A stretch of DNA of 64,000 nt from Acridotheres tristis. Its lineage: Eukaryota; Chordata; Aves; Passeriformes; Sturnidae. The notes beneath the pieces were generated by a model. It was not told the DNA's origin. It saw only the letters and a list, made by a program, of their open reading frames with translations, and searched no databases. Positions 1 through 12,984 of this stretch are shown here, piece after piece (position 1 is the stretch's first letter; each line of letters starts with the position of its first letter). A program made the translations under genes and the position numbers. The DNA lies in assembly GCA_037013685.1 (NCBI GenBank), contig CM072891.1, positions 14,732,501-14,796,500 on the forward strand, given 5' to 3'.

Positions 1-3000
1 CCCTATATTTTTTTCAGTGTAGTTTGGCATCCTGACAAGATGGAAGATTGGGTATGTGGGAGATTAATTTAGTATTACATTTCTTCTAGCAAGAAAACAA
101 ATATTTCTTAGATGGTCTGTGACATAGTCCTGGCAGCTGAAAGGAGTCAGTGTAAGATACAGAGGAGTTCTTCATTTCTCTTAGTTTAAAATTACTTTTT
201 AAAAAGAAAACTGCAGATTCAATAAAAAAGTTTAACTGACTGCTCATTTTCCTGTATGAGCTCGTACATCAATTGTGATGAAATGGAGCTGGGTTGGTGG
301 AGTGTATCATTGGGAGAGTCTTTCACATATACCTCATTCCTCCAAAATGCTCAGCTGATTTGCCACCTGGCACTGGAAAACCACCACGAGGGGACTGATT
401 ACCGAGAAAGAGTGGGAGAAAAAGAAGATATACTGCTGTGCCACTCTTAAATTTGCTAAGAACACCTGTTTTTTGACAGTAGTAGGAAATAACAATAGAA
501 GGTAGTTAGGTAGAATGAAAAATTAAGAAATGTGAAGTGTCTGTAAGGAACAGTTTAGATTAAAGAATAGCTGAAAGCTATTATGTGCATTGTCATTTCA
601 TCCATTTCACACAAAGGAGCTTCACAGGAGCTATGGCATATAGACACATTTGTTCTACATGTGATTGCCTCTAATGAAGATTATAGCTCCAAACATATTC
701 CATCACCATTCCTCCAAAGTCAAGAGACAGCAGTGAACTTCCTTACAGGCAATTACAGCCAAATGGCTTCTGCTCCACACACACCCTCTTGACAGAAGTG
801 TAGTTAAAAGTAGAGAACAAACACAGATGTGGCTTATGCCAAGAGAGGTAAATTTGGCCAGTCAGGGCGCCCTCAGCACAATCATCAGTTACTTGTTCCT
901 TTTCTATATTCATGCCTAGGACAGGTTTCCTCTGTATGAAAATGAATTTTCCTCCATGAAGATCATTCTATTAAATTACACTACACATGACACAGGCTGG
1001 TACAGCTACTGTGGATCTTTGGGGGAAAAGCAAAGCCATGTTCACAACAGCGAAATCCTGCTGGAAGTATCTATTACAAGGTGTGACTACACATCACTGC
1101 CTGTAAGATGGATGGCATAATAAAGAAGTGTAAGAGGGCACTTCTCAATTCCAATTGACACAGCGAATCCCAGAAAGCCTATTCTAACAAGATTCAGTGA
1201 CTCCAGGACCAAACTCTTACGACCACATTTCTAACTTTCTCTCTTTTTTCACCCAGTCATCAATACTTTCAGGACTTAGATGCCTTTGCTGTGGGTAGGG
1301 ATGATAACTTGGGAACTCAGATAAGACAGGACTGTTGACAGGCTGTGTTTGTGACCTGAATGCAGTATTCAAATAAGGTGGCCTGATTGGGCACACATTG
1401 TCTGCAGCAAGCTCTGCTTTCCATATCAGAAATTAAAGGCTGTGTTGAAGCTTGCATGTGTTTCAGACTCAAGAGATTCAACTGGCTGAGGAGGCACTGC
1501 TAAGTGAGAAGCTAGGGAAGAGCAAAAAGCTGAGAGCAGTAGAAGAAACTCAGGGGCAGAGACATGGAGGAGACAAAGTGGCCATCAGCACAATTAAAAT
1601 TGAATTTTTTAAAGGAAACCCATAATATTGCAGAAGTGAGGCGTTTATTCTCCCTTTTGGATTTTCTGGCCCTCCTTTTATTATCTGTCCTCTATAAATC
1701 CCCTCTTGTGTCCTCCAGTGAACAGGAACAGAAGTTCCAGGAACAAACTCATTTTTGCTCAAGCCACTTAGCAGTAAGGCTGGCAATATGAATTGCCAGT
1801 CACATCAGGCTGTTGTTGTAATCCTTTGTAAGAAGAAATTGGACCTATTTTATAGATCACATGACTTTTTAAAAAAAGTAACCCAAGCAACACTGATTTA
1901 GGCTAGCATGGAAACACACATCTAAAGCCATTAAACTAAAATGACAATTTGGGGGATGGAACAGAGTCAGACAAGGGCTGGAAACAAAAGATTACTTCTC
2001 CTGTGCTGTCTTTAATTATGAAGCATAAGTATAAAATCCTTTGTAACAAGTTCAGTAAGAAAATCTAGCGGGATTAGCAATTAACACCATCAGGGTCCTT
2101 TTAAACACTGCATCATCCACACAGTGCCTTTGGGGATCAGAGAGGGAAATGTGAGTTCTTGCTCATTGTTGGAGTCCCATGTGGGGAAATTAGAAAGCAA
2201 CACGTACTCGTAGGCAGTACCAGCACTTCTCAATGAGCCAGCCTAATAGCCCACTGACTGAGGTGACATAATATACCAGCAAGAGTCTGCTCCTGAAATC
2301 ACATTGCTGTGGCTGCTGCTGTGGCTGCTATCCAGTTAAAATAATGTGCAAGGACAAGCAAGATCAAATAATCCAAAATGCACAGCAATCAAGTGGGACA
2401 CGAGTTTATACCTTTAATAAAAGTTTTCTGGAACTTCTTCACTGGTAAAGGCTTTATCCAGATGGACAAATAAATCTGCTGTGAAATATCTTAAAATTAG
2501 AAAACAGAAGCTTTGGCTTGACCAATCCAACCTGGTGGCAACATGAGATTTTTGCTAATCAGATAAGAGAGATGCTATTTAGGATTGGTGAAGATCTAAT
2601 ATATTTCTACGTATTGAAGTGTGACTTATCAAATGCTGAATTCTACTTTGTATCTTTTTTTGGGGTTGAAGAACATTTAAAGCAGTAAAGATATTTCACA
2701 ACTTTCAATTTCTTGACTGTAAAACTAACAAATAGCTTTAAGAGGCCAGGTTTGCTGCAGTTTCAAAGAAGAATCAAGGGTATATTCTATTGTAAAAACC
2801 AGGGAAATAAACATAGTTTTGCTTCCCTCCAATTCTAGGGCTGCCAAGGACCAGTTTGATGATATGATGATAGCATCTAAATTGGCAGGAGATTTTTGTA
2901 GTGCAGAATTATAGAACTCCCTGCGTGAAAACTGTTCTCCCTGTAAAGGCTCCCTGATTTGCCCCTTTTAGTCCCTTCCTAACCCCCTACCAAAGCAATT

Positions 3001-5600
3001 TCTGGGCCTTCTGTTTGGTCTTGATAGGAAGGCGAGACAGCACGTGTCTCACATCATCTCAGCCACAAAGCATAGAAAGTTATAGTGTTTGCTATACAGC
3101 TGTCATCTGTAAATACACTTAGCAATCTTAGATATCAGTTTCTAGATATAGATTATCCTAAACTTTGAATCAAACACATTAGAGATGGTAGAGATTTTTC
3201 CAGTGCAAGTGTTACTTCTTTGAAATGTCATTTTCATCAGCCATGACATTTACGTTTGTTTTTGCTTTTAGATCATGACACATGCTATGAAAACTTTTTC
3301 TGAAGAAGGAGATACAGGGAGGAGAGTGGGAAAGTGACAGTTCTTAGAAGCATTTGTTCTTTTATTTTTCATAAGCAATATCATGTTTTCCATAATTACC
3401 TGATTTTTTTCCCAACTGAAACCACCGTGGCTGTACTTACAAGGCAGTAGATATGAGGAATTAATTATTGAGGAAAGTGGATGGTAGAGAATAAATGCAG
3501 TGTCACTGAAATTAAATGAATGCAGGAAAGAGAAAATAAAATGTGAGTTAAAGAGCAGTAAATCTTGCCCAGGAAGGGAGCAAGACAATCATGAATGCGT
3601 CCAAATACTCCCTTACAACTTCTGTGATGACTTCAGAGGGTGATGAGGTGACATTTTATGGTTACTCTCCTGACCTAGACATAAACCAAACATTAAGGAG
3701 CTATTTGCAGAAATCGTCTTTCTCTTGAGGCTCTCAGCTGTCTCTGTGAATGCTTTGTCCCTTTCTCCTTCCTTCACTTTCTGTTCCTATAGGCAAAGAT
3801 GATGAGTTTTAAATCTTCTGATGTTCCTCTGCAGAATGTCAGCCTCAAAAATTCAGCTTGAAAATTTCTCTCCTCTCCCATCTATCTTCTCTCTTCTGTC
3901 TCTGGGTGACATCTGGTGTATTGGCTGAGGTCTTCAGGCAGCTTTGTACAGCTCCAGACTCGCCTAGGGCAGCTGGCTAGAGTGATCAAAGGGGACGACT
4001 GAGTTGTTTTGTTTTTGCTGAATGTCGGTTTCTTTAAGTCACCTTTGGGTTCTGGGGATTTTTCAGAGCAGCTTTTTATTTGCAACTGACTTGCACACAG
4101 TTTTAATGTTGGAGGAATGGAGGCAGACTTCAAAGAAACCTACAGTTTTCTTTAGTTCTTGAAATGTGCTCTCCTTTCCCATCTCCAGTACACTAACTAA
4201 ATGGAAGAAACTTTCACCGTGGAAACAATGGTGCTTCTTTTTAATGACATGTTCTGTTGTGTACTGGGGACTCCATAAATTTTCTCCACATTTGTTAAGG
4301 GGAAGTGTAAAACTGCCTTTGTTGACAGCAAAGATAATTTTCCTCAGAAATGAAGGAAATTTAGGATGCTTCTTATGTGGATAACCTCAGAAAGAATGTA
4401 TACAGATTAATTTTTTTGTGATGATCAAGTTCCCCTATCTTGCCAGATTGTCTTCATCCATTACCCCAGCTTGCTTTCGACTTCTCACCTGCTTGGTTTC
4501 TTGACATAAATACTGGAGACAATCTTTCTAGTGCACAGCTTCTAAGTTAATTTTTTTTTAGTCTCTTTGTGTTCATCCTTTAACTCTTTCTCCCTTGTAT
4601 CAAACTCTTCTTCTTTCTTCCCCTGTCCCCCTCCCCCCCTCACACACACCGATTATGAGTGGATTTTGGTTTTTTTGTTTTGCCTTCACTCGTGAGATCT
4701 TTTCCTGTTTTTCTACTCTGTTTCTTTGGGCTACCACAGCTGCTTTGTCCATGATGTTCAAAAAGCTGCTTCTCATGTCTACAGCTTTATCCTCCCCCTC
4801 ATGCCCCTTGCCTATCCCATCTGAATTGACCTCTGAAGCTAATGCTCCTTGAGCCTTTGCTCTGACAGGACAGGAGGTGGAATGGTGACTCTTGTGAGCT
4901 AATCCTAATGCCAAACACCTCGAGGGCTAGGCACACAACTTTTGTGTTCTGCTAAATTCCAGAGGAAAAAAGACCTTTTCATGCAGAAAATCAAAGTACA
5001 GAAGCATTCTGCTCATCATCTCATCTAATCTGGGAGGTATCTGGCATAAGAGGCAGCTTTGTCACCTCTGCCAGTTTTCCTGAAGCAAAGCATTTCAGTG
5101 CCCAGAGAAATGCTTTGGAAGGATAAGCATCTCAGACTGTTTCAAGGTGCCTTTGTCTTCAAAAAGATGAACTGTTTCGAGATAGACCTCAGATTATAAA
5201 GTTTTTCTACACTCAGAGAAGGAACTCAGGATTTTGCCACGGACTTTAAGTAGATTTGCATAGTACAGCATGCCTCTGCTGAGATGCCCTCAGATTCTGT
5301 TAGAATCTGGTGTTTAAGCAGAGCTACAAGAACTGCAGTTACTTAATGGAGCTCCAAAGCTTACATGATAAAGCTTTTCAGTATTTATGGAGTGCAGTCT
5401 TAGGGTTTGTGCCATTTTGTGGACTGCTTCATAGCAGAAAATCCAGCAGCCATGGTGCTCAGTTCTATCTAAGATACAATTGTTCTTTAAAGAGATCCTG
5501 ATCTAATGGACTGATTATAAAAGTTCAGGTTTCTAGCCATTACCTGTGGCTTGAAGAGATATTTGCTCACAATGGTAATGGCATTCTTTGTGTAATAACT
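1..5600. other. Unique AT-rich noncoding sequence
   Basis: I see no gene, RNA gene or recognisable repeat family here. Open frames are short, overlap on both strands and show no domain. A C-rich run followed by CA repeats sits at about 4,619-4,650. A TATA-like string lies at about 1,694, but nothing nearby supports a promoter. Confidence 0.6.
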
Positions 5601-5623
5601 GGAATAATTTGCCTTCATCTCAG

Positions 5624-5737
5624 GAATGCATGCTGAACCGCACCCTGAACATGTCACCCAGCTACCTCATCTTCCAATCTGACAGCCCCCGGGGCTCCTC
5701 AGGACACTTTGGACATCCAATATACACCAGAAAATAA
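5624..5737 (+). CDS. Candidate 3'-terminal coding exon, unrecognised
   Basis: A pyrimidine-rich tract ending in CAG at 5,621-5,623 is a good splice acceptor. Directly after it a frame in phase 0 stays open for 37 codons and ends at TAA (5,735-5,737). The segment is clearly more GC-rich than its surroundings. Its translation has balanced composition: it begins ECMLNRTLNMSPS, contains two N-x-S/T-type sites near the start, and ends GHFGHPIYTRK. I do not recognise the protein. No good donor follows before the stop, so if real it would be a last or alternative last exon. No neighbouring exon was identified and there is no obvious strong poly(A) signal immediately after it. It could be a chance frame, a pseudogene fragment or an exon of a noncoding transcript. 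Confidence 0.3.
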   Translation, partial: ECMLNRTLNMSPSYLIFQSDSPRGSSGHFGHPIYTRK

Positions 5738-7339
5738 TCAGTTATGAATACATTAGCCTCAAGGTCTGCTGAATATCACAGCTTGAAATGCAGGATATGA
5801 CTGCCAGTTGAATTTTTGTTTAAGAGCACAGTACAGTGTTACCTTGTGTTCAGTGTGAGCAGTCGTTAGATGAGACGTGACAAACTGCTCAGTCATTCAG
5901 CCAGATGTATTAAGGGAGCTGAAGATAGTGTACTTCAAAAGGAGCTAAAATCCTAGAGTGGATAAGGCTATCTCTCCATTAACAAAGAAAACTCTCCAAA
6001 GGAGAGGCTGGAGCCTTTGCAGGGTCCAAAGGTAAAGGAAAAGAGCATTGGTAAAGGCAGTAAAAATATTAACTGGGAATAGAAGGGGAGATTTAAATTA
6101 AATGAAAAGAAGATCCAGCAGTCAGGTTTACTGGCAACTTCCCTGATAGCTGAGTTCATCAGTGGAAACTGAGATCTGCACTCCTATTGTCCTAATTCAG
6201 TCTGGTGAAAAGTGAGGCCTCTTGCTGCTACAAAAAATAAATAATGTTGCTGTTTAAGGAATCTTCCTTTACTCTTACATGCTTTATTTTTTAGAGCAAA
6301 CTATATACTTTCTGTCAACAGAACGGCACCAAAACACATTTGAAAGTGCAGCTGGAAGGATGGTTTTTTGTCCTAAAGAGTGAATCCAACTGAATCTCAA
6401 GGAATTGGTTGTGCTTCTAGGGACAGGCTGAAGCCTGTTTTCACACATCATACAACAAAAATAATAGAAGTCAATAAAACAGCCAACTGGAGGAGGAAGA
6501 GCAAGGCTTTACAAGCATCAGATAATGTGATTTATCCAAGAAGACATGTGAAAAACAAAGTCATCTTTAAAAATTAAAAAAACCCCAACAGAATAACTGA
6601 ATGTCTGACACATTGTCTTTATAAACAGTATTCCTCAGTAAAAAAGGAATGTTTTGTTTTGTTTTTTACCCACACACATTAGTCAGTTATCTCTTGAGAG
6701 GCAAGATACAAATTTCCTTTCATTTCAGGTACTTCCCACATTTACATTACCATAGAAATTATGATTATTGGTTTTCCCCTGACAAAGGCTTATTTATGAA
6801 TATTTCTAAACTAAACTTTTTCTTGCCTTGACAAAAATGCTGTTTTTCCCATTTCCTATTGTTATCTCCAAATGATTCACAAATAGTTTTTCTTCTTTTT
6901 CTAGTTACAAGTAATTGAATTGAAAAAAAGTCCTGCAAATATTTTAAGTTCTTTTTTGGCTTTTATCAAGTCTATAAACATTTTGTCTAAGTGCATTGCT
7001 TAAATGTGTTCTGGGGACACTTCTACTATATTTCAGGGAGATAATTGTTATGGTTAGGAAATGATCTTAAGTTGATCTTATTTTACCTGCCCAGGCAGCA
7101 TGGAAATGGAAGAGGTTTGGAGAGTATTGTTGAATTTCCTGAGTGAATATTGCTCCATGTATTACTTCCACCAAAACTAAGGGACTCCTACAGCTATTTG
7201 GCAAGATATGTAGTCTGAGTTTTGAGCTCTGAGAATGATTCATATTCAGGGCAATTACCTGGACAGGAAAGTTCCAACCTGAACTGTTTGCATTCAAAGA
7301 CCTAATTTAATGTTTCCTGGCCAGACTTAAGTGAGGTGT
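5738..7339. other. Unique AT-rich noncoding sequence
   Basis: No coding signal or repeat family is recognised. Short open frames on both strands carry no domain. Confidence 0.55.
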
Positions 7340-7433
7340 GGGTTTTTGTTGGGTTGAGATTTTCTTGTTTTGGTTTGGGGCTTTTTTTTTCTTCCTTTGT
7401 TTTTTTTTGGTTGGTTTGTTTATTTGTTTGTTT
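7340..7433 (+). repeat. T-rich (GTTT)n-like low-complexity tract
   Basis: The segment is almost only G and T, with runs of eight to ten T and repeated GTTT/GGTT units. It ends in TTTGTTTATTTGTTTG-like units before returning to ordinary sequence. A very similar tract lies at 48,354-48,398. It could be a decayed microsatellite or the reverse complement of an old poly(A) tail, but no retroposed body was recognised beside it. Confidence 0.75.
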
Positions 7434-9166
7434 CCAGTGCAGGAAACCACACCCTCACAGTTTTGCATGCATTGCTTATATAGTGATTCTGTTTAGATTC
7501 TGATTTCACAAGTACTTTTTTCTGAAAATCGGTTGCTCAGCTGCGAGTAGTGTTGACAAAAGAAATTGTATTACTTAATGGAAATAATTTATTCTGTGAC
7601 ACTTATGTGGTCTTTTCTTTTTCATAAAGCATGATTTCTCACAAGCATGACATATTTTAACCAACAGTTCATTAAATACATACAAGACAGGAAAGACTAT
7701 TGGTTTTTGTGCTCCAGGTTTTTCACCAAATGGGGAAAAGTAGAATTTCACCAGCTCTCACTACTGGTAAAATTTTGCATCATCTTTGCAAGACTCATAC
7801 TGCTTTAAGAAAGAATCACAAATACCTAAGCAGAGCTTTATCCATGCTTAAGGTGGCAGTGTTGGATACAGACACCATTCAGCTCCCTACAAAGTAGCTC
7901 CAGGAATTTTACTGGAGCTAAAGGGTTTTGATGGAAAGAGCAGTGACGCATATTAGAGAAAAATGTCCAGACCAGCTTTAAAATGCTGCTAAACTGAAGA
8001 TCTGACATGGGCTACATTCTGGCTGTGCTGAACTGTAACTGCTTCAGGAGAATTAATAAGGTCAAAGCAAACAGCGTGAGAAACTAAAGCGTGAACTTCT
8101 CCAAAATGCCTTGTCCTGTGCAGGTAGAAAGTATTTCACAAGATGTGAAAGGAATCTAATGTGATTTTAATCCTAAATCACGCTGATGAGTGATGTTAGA
8201 GAAACCAAATAATGCCAGTTAAGACAAAGGTGTCCCTAGCCCGAGTATTTGGATCCAAACCACTTTTATTTAGATTAGTGAGATGAAAAATCAGTGATAA
8301 GAGTGACCACAAGGGTCAGTGGCTACTAAAGACTTCCTTGTGACAAAAACATGCTCTGTATTGTGCATCCAGTTCAAATATGTGAGATTAAATACAGTTT
8401 TGCTTCTGATTAAACTTCTGATAAGGCATCAGAAAAGAACTGTATGGTAAAAGTGGAAATCAAACCACCTGTAAAGGAATTTGTCAGAGAAAAAAAATTC
8501 TCAGTTTCCCTGGTGGCACCCTCTATTGCAGTGCACCAGTGTACATCTCTAACTAAGTCTAGTAAATGTGTAAATAGGAAACTTGGCTATCTGACATCTA
8601 AATTGTCCATCTGGATTCCTGAGGTTCTTAATACCACACAGTGAGCACAGACATAAATTAATCCCTCCTTTGTTCTATGCCAAAGCACTGGAGTTTTATG
8701 ATACATTTCATTAGGGCCCGGATAATGCCAGCCACTGATACTGAAAAAACAGAAATGGTACAAATTAGTACAAATGTCAATTTGAGAAAGTTATTTTCTT
8801 TGCAAGAGAGAAGCCATCAGGTAAACTGATTGACTAGTGTCACAAACCTCAAGGAAAAGAAATCATCTTTGTGAATAGGAACAGTTGTTAGAATGAACTA
8901 ATTTATGGTATATTTGAAAACATGATGAAATAAGTGGTAAGAAATAAATGTGGCAGCATCAGAAAATAGGGATATTTACCAGACTTACAGAAAATATGCT
9001 TCCATAAATTCAAGTTTTAGTATGTTTCAGGAAGAACTTCTAAACATCTGTTCAGAAATCTTGATCTGGGATTATAAAATTAATCTGCACCCAGATTTAC
9101 CTACCACAAATGTGGAGCCATAACATTCTGCAGAATTTTCAGTCGAAGTCAAATTTTCGTTGTCAT
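7434..9166. other. Unique AT-rich noncoding sequence
   Basis: Nothing beyond short random open frames is visible. Base composition resembles most of the window. Confidence 0.55.
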
Positions 9167-9565
9167 TATCCTGGTTCTGGCCAGGGCACGGTTCATTTTT
9201 GCATTTAGCCATTCATTTCATTTCATTAGCCATTTATTTAGCCAGGAGCGGGCATGGACAGGACACAGAGGTGATTTTCACCACCTGATGTCACTGCTAA
9301 GGGCAGGGGGGAGCGAGTCTCCTCCGAAGGGAAGGCGTCTCTTCAGCACAGGAGGAGCAGTCAGGAATTGTCTATGGCCAGGGGGCTTCCGTGTCATTCC
9401 CCACCTCTCTCTTGTACCCTCTCATTCATTACCTGCTGTTTCCAGTCAATTGTTCTTAATTCATGATGTCGACCTTTTTTCCTCCAGTGCTCTTAGGCCA
9501 CCCGCAGGGGGATGGAGGGGGCAGGAGTGTGTTTTGGAGCATCTCATTGGGAGCACTAAATTGAG
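9167..9565 (+). mobile_element. Probable degenerate solo LTR of an avian endogenous retrovirus
   Basis: The left edge (about 9,168-9,200) resembles the 5' start of a common avian ERV LTR group that opens with TCCTGGTTYYGGC-type sequence followed by a GGTTNATTTT-type block. The right part (about 9,490-9,560) is GC-rich and recalls the 3' portion of such LTRs. The stretch stands out as GC-rich within AT-rich flanks. A run of CATTT units near 9,210 looks like later slippage. No primer-binding site, internal viral gene, second LTR or clean target-site duplication is visible, so this would be a solo LTR or a fragment. A 124-codon frame across the region shows no retroviral domain. The right border is uncertain: a TAAACCACA-like string at about 9,660 could instead mark the end. 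Confidence 0.4.
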
Positions 9566-12500
9566 GAGTAGCATTCCTCCACCATGGCAGTCATATATAA
9601 TAACATTAACCATTTTACTAGGTTTTCAATACAGTTACAAAAGAGGTGTAAGAGGGATCTAAACCACAGAAAATCAAGATATGGCTTTAGAAAGAACTGA
9701 CAAACTTGATTACTGAAGATCTGAACTTGTCTCACATTGTTGAAGATATATATGTTGCTAAAGTCAAAGGAGAAATCTGCTTTCTTTCCATTTCCATAAA
9801 ACTTTATCTTTTCTTCAGGAGCTCTAAAAAGTCTTTCAAGACATCTTGCTGTAAAATTTAACTTGCCTGTTTGTGAATGAATACATTTATGTTTAGGAAA
9901 TACAGGGTTTTTTTCCCTTCCTCAACTGTGTCTCAATATCAGGTACAATAGTAGTGATTCTCCATCAACAGGAAATATATATATATAAAGCAAGTTTACC
10001 AGTCAGTCTATTTTAGATTAAAGATGTAATAATCACACATTTCCAGCTTCAAAAATGTCTTGCATTAATCAACAGCAAGTAGAGCAGCAAGTAATGAGCC
10101 AGAAGCACTTATGGCAAATGAAGACATTTAGAATTCAGCACAGTGAAGATCTCATATAAAAAAAAAACTCTCAAAAAATCAAGATCACCACTGTCTAACC
10201 AGATAACTTTGACAGATAAGAATTGCTATACTCAATAATGTCTTATCTGTTTCAGAAGCAACAGATGCTTTAAAAGTTATTACCTGCTAAGTGGAAAATT
10301 ACAGGCCAGATGGAGCTAATTAATTTGCAATTAAAAAATTGCCACAAACCAGATTATATAATTAATTTTATGCAAGATATGGTTATGCAAAAGATTGGTC
10401 TGCCACTTTTAAGACATCCAAAACATTCATAGCAGTTATATAAGCTGGTGGATGCTATGGAGTTGGATAAGCATCTACAAATTCCTGTGTGTAGCAAGCT
10501 TTGATGGAAAATTTCAAACCTGGATAATAAACTTTCAGAGAGCTCTGAAACTTGGTTTTAATCTGGCAGCTCTTTGATGTCAGCTGAAACCTCTGCTTGG
10601 AAAGAAATAGAAAAAAAATGCAAGTTTGCCTTTACCCAGCTACAAACGAAGTTACAGAATTATTTTTCCAAACTGGAATGTGCATTTCTACAACTTAGTT
10701 GAAGCTCTGAGCCATGAAGGTGTCTGTGCTTCCCTGTAAGACTCCTGCAGCTCTTGCTTTAAGTTTTTAATATATTAAAAAACTTTCTTATTGTAGAGTT
10801 GCACAGCAAATAGTCAAGTGATTAGGGAACTCAACTTCCCAAAATTAATTAATAAATTAATAAACCTAGAGCTATTTTGAACTTTTTTCATGTGTATACA
10901 AGTATGTGTATAAATATATATGCATGAATACAGAGATAAATATTTCAGGATCAAGCTTTGCTGCATAGTTTTAAAAAAATATATTTTTATCCCTTTGGTT
11001 TTTGCTATTAGATATTTTTCATTTGTGAAGGCATACAAAATCCTTCTAGTTAAACCCTGTAGGGCAGTGGGACAAAATACTTGAGCTGTTTCTCCCAAGA
11101 ACACCATGCTCAGGACTCTCATCTTACCCTTTACTCGACAGCATCATCACTTCCTGGACATGAAACAGACAAGGAAATATTTCCATTCAGATGATGATTT
11201 GCAGAGATCTCAAAGGGAAGCAGGGGACAGAGTTTTCACTGCTGCACACCGCTGTGGCACTCCTCTCACCACAGGGCACCGTGCAGCTTTCTGGGCACTG
11301 TCACACAAGGGCTTTCCAAACCTCTCCTGAGGCTGATCCCAAGGCACCACACACAGTGAATTGTCTAACAGAGTAGGGGAAAAGGTATGAAAGGCTAACT
11401 TGGGAACTCTCCATTTCTTGTATAAATTTAAATAACTTAATAGATAATTATAATTCAATTGCTTTCCACTTTTGTGTTCTGTGTAGTAGAATGGAGACTT
11501 GTAAGTCGATAAAAGCCTATGCAAGAAACCCTTTAAAACTGCAGCGTGTTCTTATATTTGCAATTTATTTTGTACTTTCTTTTCATGGCACATGGCACAT
11601 GGCATTGTAGCTAAGATTTCTGTATTTGGCTGCTTCAGGGATATTACAGACTGTTTCTAATGAAGGGAAAGATGTATAAGTGCCCTGCATCCTTTGTAAT
11701 GTTGTTTTTAAAAAAATAGCACAGTTAACCTTCACCTTGATCTTCATTTTCTATACCAGCTTTTAGAATAAGTGCCTGTGAGATTCTATCTCACTAAACC
11801 CTGACCACAGGCTATGGTCTAAGGACAATTTAAATCTTCTTGGAAAATATCAAAGGGCATTTTGCAAGGCTGAAAAGAGACCTCACCCAGAAATTCATAT
11901 GTTAAACCATTATTTGGTATAAGTCTTCCCCCAGAAGAGGTACTTGGGAGATTTTTCCAGCACTTCAGTTCACATAACCTTGCTTACAGGAAAATGGCAA
12001 GAAATAGCTAAGAGAAGATTTAATGTATTAGGGATAATGGGAAATTTAGAATCATGGTAAAACTGCGCACAAGATATCTGAAACAAAATATCTAAAATTT
12101 GAAATGTTGAAACTCTTGGTCTGTCTGAAATCCTCTCCCTCTGCCTGATCTTTAATGAAATAATAGAATTAATATCTGCCTTGTAGTGGCACACTCGTAC
12201 ACTCAGAGTTAGTTACAATGCAACAGGAAAACATCTACAGATTTGTTGAGTTCTCTTTATGGCTGTTCATTTTTTCTTCTACCTGATGTTTTCAAGAGCA
12301 CTTAAAAAGACTATGCCATAAAGCTTTTTTCCAGGTGTTATCTGGTGAACAAAAGGAACAATCTCAGAAAGAAACTGAAAATTAAGTATCAAAATAAATA
12401 GAAAAATTGATAGTAATTTTAATAATGCATGCTCCTTCTCCAGCTTTAAGTTTTTGTGGGTTTTTTCCCATTTAAGTTCCTCAGTATATTCTGAATTAGT

Positions 12501-12984
12501 ATATTAAAAACAGAATGGGAGATAATACATTAAATAGCCAGACATGAGTAAGAAGTTTCAGTTTACTCTGCTTTCTTATGTTCCTCTATATCAGTAAAAT
12601 ATAACAGAAACTTAGAAAGGGTCTTCATACATAGAGTGGACTACAGAGAATATTTTTCCCCACATGCCATTTCAAAGGACAAATGCACTGATATATACAG
12701 GAGCCACCTGTTATGATTCTCAGGACAAACATGGACTGTGCTCATGACAACTAAACTTTATAAATGGGCCTATCATGTTTTAAACTCAGAATTGTCCAGT
12801 CCAAAACATGAAGGATACACTTAGATAAGCAACTAAATAGTTTTGTATGAGGACTAAAGATATTCTTGGCCAGATATGACAAGAGCTAAAATAGCAGCTT
12901 ATGACAAAATCAGACCTATTCTAACACCCAGCTCTGAGCCTTTAGAACTCTATTATACAAGGAAAAGGGAATATTCTGATTCCA
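9566..12984. other. Noncoding sequence with small simple repeats
   Basis: No gene is recognised. It contains an (AT)n run at about 9,975-9,987 and three perfect copies of the heptamer CATGGCA at 11,584-11,604. A homeodomain-motif-rich AT block lies at about 10,290-10,420 and is discussed as a finding. Open frames near 11.1-11.5 kb overlap on both strands and show no domain. Confidence 0.5.

Noticed and set aside
1550..1800. LTR-like promoter signal (CTATAAATCCCC) with overlapping frames
   Set aside because: No LTR ends, poly(A) signal at the right distance or family resemblance could be found.
9288..9662. 124-codon plus-strand open frame
   Set aside because: It lies within and past the LTR-like island and shows no retroviral or cellular domain. 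The open frame follows from local GC richness.
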